Source: Pilaira anomala (lineage: Eukaryota; Mucoromycota; Mucoromycetes; Mucorales; Mucoraceae). Taken from it: DNA of 64,000 nt. Of the stretch, positions 59,332 through 64,000 are shown piece by piece. Positions within the stretch are counted from its first letter, which is position 1, and each line of letters starts with the position of its first letter. A program made the position numbers and the translations under genes. The notes under the pieces were generated by a model that saw nothing but the letters and a program-made list of their open reading frames with translations, was not told the origin of the DNA and did no database searches. Where the stretch lies: the NCBI GenBank assembly GCA_025716855.1, contig JAIXMQ010000032.1, positions 186,001-250,000 of the forward strand. Reading direction: 5' to 3'.

Positions 59332-60640
59332 TTATTTCTTCATGAAAAAACTTGTAAGTGGTTTCATACCACGCGTATTTACTTTTGCTAAACTTCTTGG
59401 GACTTCCATCTTCTTTTTCTAAAAGAGGGGGAGGGGGGGGGGGGGGAGAGATTAGTTTAAGAAGTTTGTTTGTGTAATTTATATATATATATATTACTTT
59501 GGCTGGTGCATCCATCAACATCCTTTCTTCTGGGTGTACACGTTTAAAATAGGCAGAGGGAGATACGTCAGTGACATAATTGGTAATATCGCCGAGTTCC
59601 TCTTTCTTTTCTTCTAGACTAAATATATATATTGACAAGTTTTGAAAAAGATGTGTAATAATAAACAAAAAAAAAAAAAGGTAGACTTACTCTAATTTTG
59701 TTAAAAGTCTATTGAACCAATCTTTACTTAGGTAATTTGATAAAGTATAAACAGCTTCCATCTTAAACAAATCTTGATCTTTTGTAGCTTCATTAAATTG
59801 AGATTTGAATTGAGTGTTTGAGAGGATGATATCTATTTTCTTATTAAGCCAATTTAAAGCGTTTTCTTCGTTTAGTTTATATACAAATTGATTTGAAGAA
59901 ATTTCTAATAAATTTGTTTAGTGTAATTGATTTGGGGGGGGGGGGGGAAAGGATGATGAGCTAATATGTATATATATGTATTTACCCTTGATATCACATA
60001 AATGTACAAGTTGTTCTTTTAGTCCTGTAATGTTTGTTAAACGATGTACATCAATTGGCTTTGCATATTCTTCAGCTAAAGCTTCTTCATCTATTTGTTC
60101 ATCTAAAACGACATGTATCTTTACATTTTCTCTACTAAAGATATCATCGAGAGATCTAAACTTTCCTTCTTTACTTGCTTCTTGAAGAATAGGTAATGCC
60201 ATAAATAATGGATCGATAGGTGTAATAAATCGTACAGCTCCATCTAATTTTTTTTTTTTTTTTTTTTTTGGTGGTTTTAGGTTTAATTTGTAAATTAAAA
60301 TATACAAAAAAAAAACACTTGCCTTTATGAATTATATTATCTATTAACCATGCACTTTTACGGCCAGGGCCAGTTACTTTTTGAAGTTCGTATAATTTTC
60401 CTTGCTTGTCATGAAAATAAATAGAACGTCTATCTATAACGGGGAGATAAGTTTTTTTTTTTTTTTTTTTGTTCATGTCAATATGACTTGAATCTTACTT
60501 GATCGTGGGCAAGGTAAATAGAGTTCTGTCAAGTTATTAAGTTCTATAAAAAGAATATATTAGAGGGAGAATAGTGAAGACAGTAGTAAAAGTACATTCT
60601 CACCTTGATCTGATTTATTTGTAAAAGCTACAATCTTCAT
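59332..60640 (-). CDS. RNASEH2B: Ribonuclease H2 subunit B
   Basis: Non-catalytic subunit of the trimeric RNase H2, which removes ribonucleotides from DNA. The exons start at 60640 (MKIVAFTNKSDQ), then 60543-60499, 60433-60323, 60243-59986, an exon with NQFVYKLNEENALNWLNKKI, then LEEKKEELGDITNYV, and a final exon ending at 59332. Family features are YELQKVTGPGRKSAWLID, VRFITPIDPLFMALPILQ and ENALNWLNKK. The last exon is read in the frame giving RGMKPLTSFFMKK: this is the C-terminal PIP box (M-K-x-L-x-x-FF) by which the subunit binds PCNA. Another frame runs on to a Phe-rich end and is rejected. One intron (60322-60244) has a GC donor. Convergent with cyclophilin (134 bases between stops). Confidence 0.88.
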
Positions 60641-60794
60641 ATTATTATTTATACACAAAACAAGCACGGTTTTTTTTTTATGAAGAAAACATTTTTTTTT
60701 CTTTCAGTAACCGCGTTGTTTCCGCGCTTTTTAAATGTTTATCTCATACTTTCAATTCAAAAAAAAATAATGGTATATTGTTCAATGATTTATT

Positions 60795-62496
60795 TTATTT
60801 ATGAAGTACAGGTTTGCCAATTGCGTCAGGATTCTCTACATCAAATTGTCTTCTTAAACAAGCATAGACGATATCGGTTAACAATAAGATTTGACCTAAA
60901 TTGTATACAAGCGTAATAGCGTAAAAGAAATTAGCGTTTCCACTTCCTGCATAGATCCACAAATGCCAAAAAATAGGAGCTAAACCAGTTGCGTATAAAA
61001 ACAGATTTGAAATTAAGAAACCGTATCGACAATCTAATAATGATTAAAAAAAAAATAAGTAATTGATGTTGTATAAAAAGTAAAGTAGGATTTTTTTTTT
61101 TGGGTTTTTACATTTAAAAAGTTCGTCGTGGATTGGAATAAGTGCCAAGTAAAGTGAAGCGTCACTTGCAGATGGATAGCTTTTGAAAACGGCCATGACA
61201 CCACAAAGCACGGTGATGGCAAATATAGGTTGATGACTAAAGAAAGATGTTTTTTAGTTATTAATAAAAGACAGAGAGTATGTGTAAATTCTTTTTTTTT
61301 TCTTACCGTAATTTAATACAGATTGGGGCAGTAAAGATAAATGTATGGAATTGAAAAACGACCATGAAGAAAGATCTGAATTGATCAAAGATCTCGATGA
61401 AAAAGTACCAAAACATACCCACATTAGGAGTTAAATCAGTTACGAAAATACTATTGAGATAGATGTTAGTTTTCTGGGTTTACTATGTATAATGTTTACT
61501 AACATGGTACCGTAAGTTGAGCTCATAAAGTCCCAAGAACCTGTGAATAATCTAGAGAACGTAAAGAGAATAGATAACCAACCAGCGAATAAGCCAATAG
61601 AATAAAAATGCTATACAAATTTGAAGTTTAATGATTTTTTTTTGACAGATGTGTGTAAATTTATTTTCTTGTAATACCTTATTATCATTTAATACCAATA
61701 ACAATGCGGGTAAAAGCATAGTAGGATAGAAACTAAGGTAAGAAGCAAGTGCTATCCAGAACATGGTAGGTTTCGATTTACCTAAATAAAGATGTGTGTA
61801 AGCACTTGTTTTTTTTTTTGTCATTGGATTGGGATTTTCTTTAACCACACCTTTCAATGCACTTAATAAAGACAAGACGATACTGAGGTTAGTAAATAAG
61901 AGCGTAGATCTTGATACACAAGATAAAATGGTGAATGGATTGAACAGATATAATGCGGCTACGGTACAAGGTGAAATAGGTGCGATATCTTTTTCTACTT
62001 GTAATTTCTTGAGAGAAGTATCGCGTTGTTGTTTGAGTTGAGTGATAAGATATAAAGCGTGCGCGATGAGCAAGTCAATCGTACTGAATACAAGGGGAAT
62101 GGTAAAAGATGGTAAGGTCATGATGAATGAAAATAGACATAAAAGCAATGGTGACTAAAAAGAAAGAAAAAGAGCGTTACTTTTTTTTTTTTTTTTGTAG
62201 GATAGAAGCTGTTCAGTTTTTTTTTTTATTGGTACCTGGTGGAATACACCACCGTCGTATGGAGGTACATTATTGTTATATAAAAATACACCTTCGGTTA
62301 CTATGAAAATATTTTAGATGTCGTAAATAATAAGGTACGTCTTTTTTGTTTTACATCTTTTAAAACTAGTGACAGGTGTAGAAAGTTCAACACGTTGAGC
62401 TAAAGTATTTGAGACAGAAGGAAAGCTAAAAATAGCAAGTCGAAGAATAAAAGCTGTTGTGTATATCAACTTTGACTTTTTTGATAGTGTAGTCAT
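60795..62496 (-). CDS. PIGU: GPI transamidase subunit PIG-U (Cdc91/Gab1)
   Basis: Multi-pass ER membrane subunit of the GPI transamidase, which attaches GPI anchors to proteins. Several exons run from the ATG at 62496. The N terminus has the SKLIYTTAFILRLAIFSFPS TM1. Next is RLTEGVFLYNNNVPPYDGG VFHQSPLL, the luminal loop conserved in PIG-U (VEL-type, Y-D-G-G-V-F-H-Q). Further TM segments follow, such as ISPCTVAALYLFNPFTILSC and MLLPALLLVL. The signature SWDFMSSTYGTM follows after HFYSIGLFAGWL. The end has FWHLWIYAGSGNANFFYAIT and LVYNLGQILLLTDIVYACLR then a polar tail. The introns are of ordinary size; the intron in 61628-61676 is confirmed by the join NDNK to HFYSIG. The gene is 155 bases downstream of RNASEH2B, same strand. 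Confidence 0.93.
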
Positions 62497-63715
62497 GTTT
62501 TATATGTAGAGAAAAAAGGTTTAAAAAAAAAGGTAAAAAAAACGAGGTGTACATAATAAAAAAGTACACACAAAAAAAGTATAAATTTTGGAATTACATT
62601 GCCGACTTTCACTTTAAAAATACGATTATTGTTTATTAACACAGACTCTAAACTAAAGAACGAGATTTTATTGTTTTTGTTTCTTTCAAGAGTTGAAAAA
62701 GTATCAAACTTTTTTTATTTAGTAAAAGATAACATGTTATACCTTGTATTACTTTTAATGTAAATAAATTTACACATCGCAAACACCTCTTCCTCAACTG
62801 AGGTGTGTCTTTATTTGTATTTCACATGATATTTAGTTGACTCTTATTTTTCTTCATAGTTTGGATATAAAAGTATACGACAGCATGCTCATGAGCCTTG
62901 AAGACATCCTTTTTAAGTAGTAACTTAAAAATCAATTTGATGTATGTATATATACTGTTATGTACTGATATAAACATTTCCTTGTAGTGAAGTTAGTCAT
63001 TTTTTACAAGTATATTTCTATTTCTTCAGTTACAAAGAAACTTTTGTTCAAAGACTGAAACCTCAAAGCGACTTTTGAGTTTTGATATTAGCATAATGCG
63101 TGTTACGAAGATCTCTGAGCTATTTTTCTCTTTTATTTATAATATTTACGAAAAAGGGAGAGAAGTGGCGATTGTTGATATGCCGCCACAGTAGAGTGGC
63201 GTTGAAATTGCTATGGAAACCTATTCACATTCCACAAAGCGTGAAAGGATTATCAAGATTTATTATTATTATTATTACAGGTATATGATTGTTTTCTAAC
63301 TCTTTAAATAGGTATATCATGCAATGAAAAACATATACATGAGTATCTGTATGTATGTACATACACACACACACACTGGGTTTCAACAGGATTTTTGAAA
63401 GTTAAACTAAACTATAAAAATATAAAAAAAGCGACGATTATATATTTATAATATGTAATTGAATCATTGTTATGTATGTTACTTTTTTTAGAAAAATTAG
63501 AATCAGATAAACAATGATATCAGAGAAAGAAATGATCTATAAGTAGAACGCACTCTTTGTTCTTTTGTTCTTTTATGATAAAAAAATAAAAACCGTTTCG
63601 GTCATTCAATAAAATCCCCGGGCATATTTTATCCTGAATGAATAAAAAGCGAAAGAACATTATGTAAAGTCTCTTTTCTCTTCTCTTTTTTTTTTTAAAA
63701 AAAAAAAAAAATCAA
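62497..63715. other. Divergent intergenic region
   Basis: About 1.2 kb between PIG-U (minus) and the last ORF (plus). A short stem (ACACCTC near 62783, GAGGTGT near 62800) and a stretch near 63,100-63,290 of protein-like but broken reading (MRVTKISELFFSFIYNIYEK then a stop) were noted. No gene was recognised. Confidence 0.5.
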
Positions 63716-63994
63716 ATGTCACAAGATTCCTTAAAATTACAACATGCATTATCACGATTACAGTTAGCAAAGGCTATCAAGACACCAGAACCAGGTGAAA
63801 TTAATGCAGAACCTTGGGCTAAAAGTATTATATTTAATCAACCATACGTTCAAGAATTATTGAAACGAAAACAACAACTTCATCGTCGTGATAGACAAAG
63901 TCCTAAACCTCAAAGCCGTCGTCAAAGTCATTCCAGCTTAAAACTAGGTACATATAATTTTAATTTTTGCCACTTTATAGGAAGAATATACTAA
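63716..63994 (+). CDS. Unidentified ORF at the window edge, possibly incomplete
   Basis: The ATG at 63716 starts MSQDSLKLQHALSRLQLAKA, followed by EINAEPWAKSIIFNQPYVQE and a basic, Gln/Arg-rich stretch LLKRKQQLHRRDRQSPKPQS, ending SHSSLKLG. The frame runs on to a TAA at 63992, giving 92 residues, but a GTACAT donor-like site at 63948 makes it likely that the rest lies in exons past the window. The nearby acceptor (63979-63980) would make an intron of only 33 bases, too short for this genome. The N-terminal part looks like a helical regulatory segment; no family is recognised. Confidence 0.45.
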   Translation: MSQDSLKLQHALSRLQLAKAIKTPEPGEINAEPWAKSIIFNQPYVQELLKRKQQLHRRDRQSPKPQSRRQSHSSLKLGTYNFNFCHFIGRIY

Positions 63995-64000
63995 AATATA

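Overview
This window is nuclear DNA from a fungus, most probably an early-diverging one (Mucoromycota, Mucorales-like). The grounds are: a very AT-rich sequence with long T and A runs; many short GT-AG introns (about 50-110 bases) cutting otherwise standard genes; fungal-only functions (a three-domain LYS2 alpha-aminoadipate reductase, a Kei1-like inositolphosphorylceramide synthase subunit); and mitochondrial complex I genes, which baker's yeast lacks. The species is inference. There are no operons; genes are independent units on both strands, often only 100-500 bp apart.

Left part (1-14.1 kb): FBA1 and a UBE2E-type ubiquitin-conjugating enzyme on the minus strand, then an 8.4 kb plus-strand gene coding for the TFIID subunit TAF2 fused to six bromodomains, then complex I subunit NDUFS6. 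From 14.4 to 17.5 kb the DNA looks like a gene graveyard. It holds a 5'-truncated CDK-type kinase fragment, a 0.9 kb minisatellite of about 21-bp units with a 233-bp higher-order repeat, a stop-containing coding relic, a possible MITE and orphan exons.

Middle (17.6-41 kb): a PXA-PX-Nexin_C sorting nexin, a decayed copy of a small gene whose intact paralogue lies at 36.9 kb, KEI1, LYS2, a Usv1/Rgm1-type C2H2 zinc-finger factor with AGGGG elements upstream, a small hypothetical protein and an Mpv17/Sym1 membrane protein. Next comes a gene-poor stretch with three small secreted proteins carrying dibasic (Kex2-like) sites, the intact small acidic-tail protein, and complex I subunit NDUFS7.

Right part (41-64 kb): a 960-residue Thr/Ser-rich mucin-like membrane protein, a RING-CH (MARCH-like) membrane E3, ribosomal protein uS3, a second multi-bromodomain protein (RSC4-like, with ankyrin repeats and an AT-hook), a small membrane protein, an ABHD4/5-Cld1-like hydrolase, PUS10, an mRNA cap 2'-O-methyltransferase, a HIG1-domain protein, cyclophilin A, RNase H2 subunit B, GPI-transamidase subunit PIG-U and a last unidentified ORF at the edge.

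The genes do not form one pathway. Themes that recur are chromatin and transcription (the TAF2-bromodomain fusion and the RSC4-like protein), mitochondrial respiration (NDUFS6, NDUFS7, HIG1) and the secretory pathway or cell surface (KEI1, PIG-U, mucin, secreted peptides). The most unusual object is the TAF2 protein with six bromodomains. Exon boundaries were read by eye from splice signals and reading-frame continuity.
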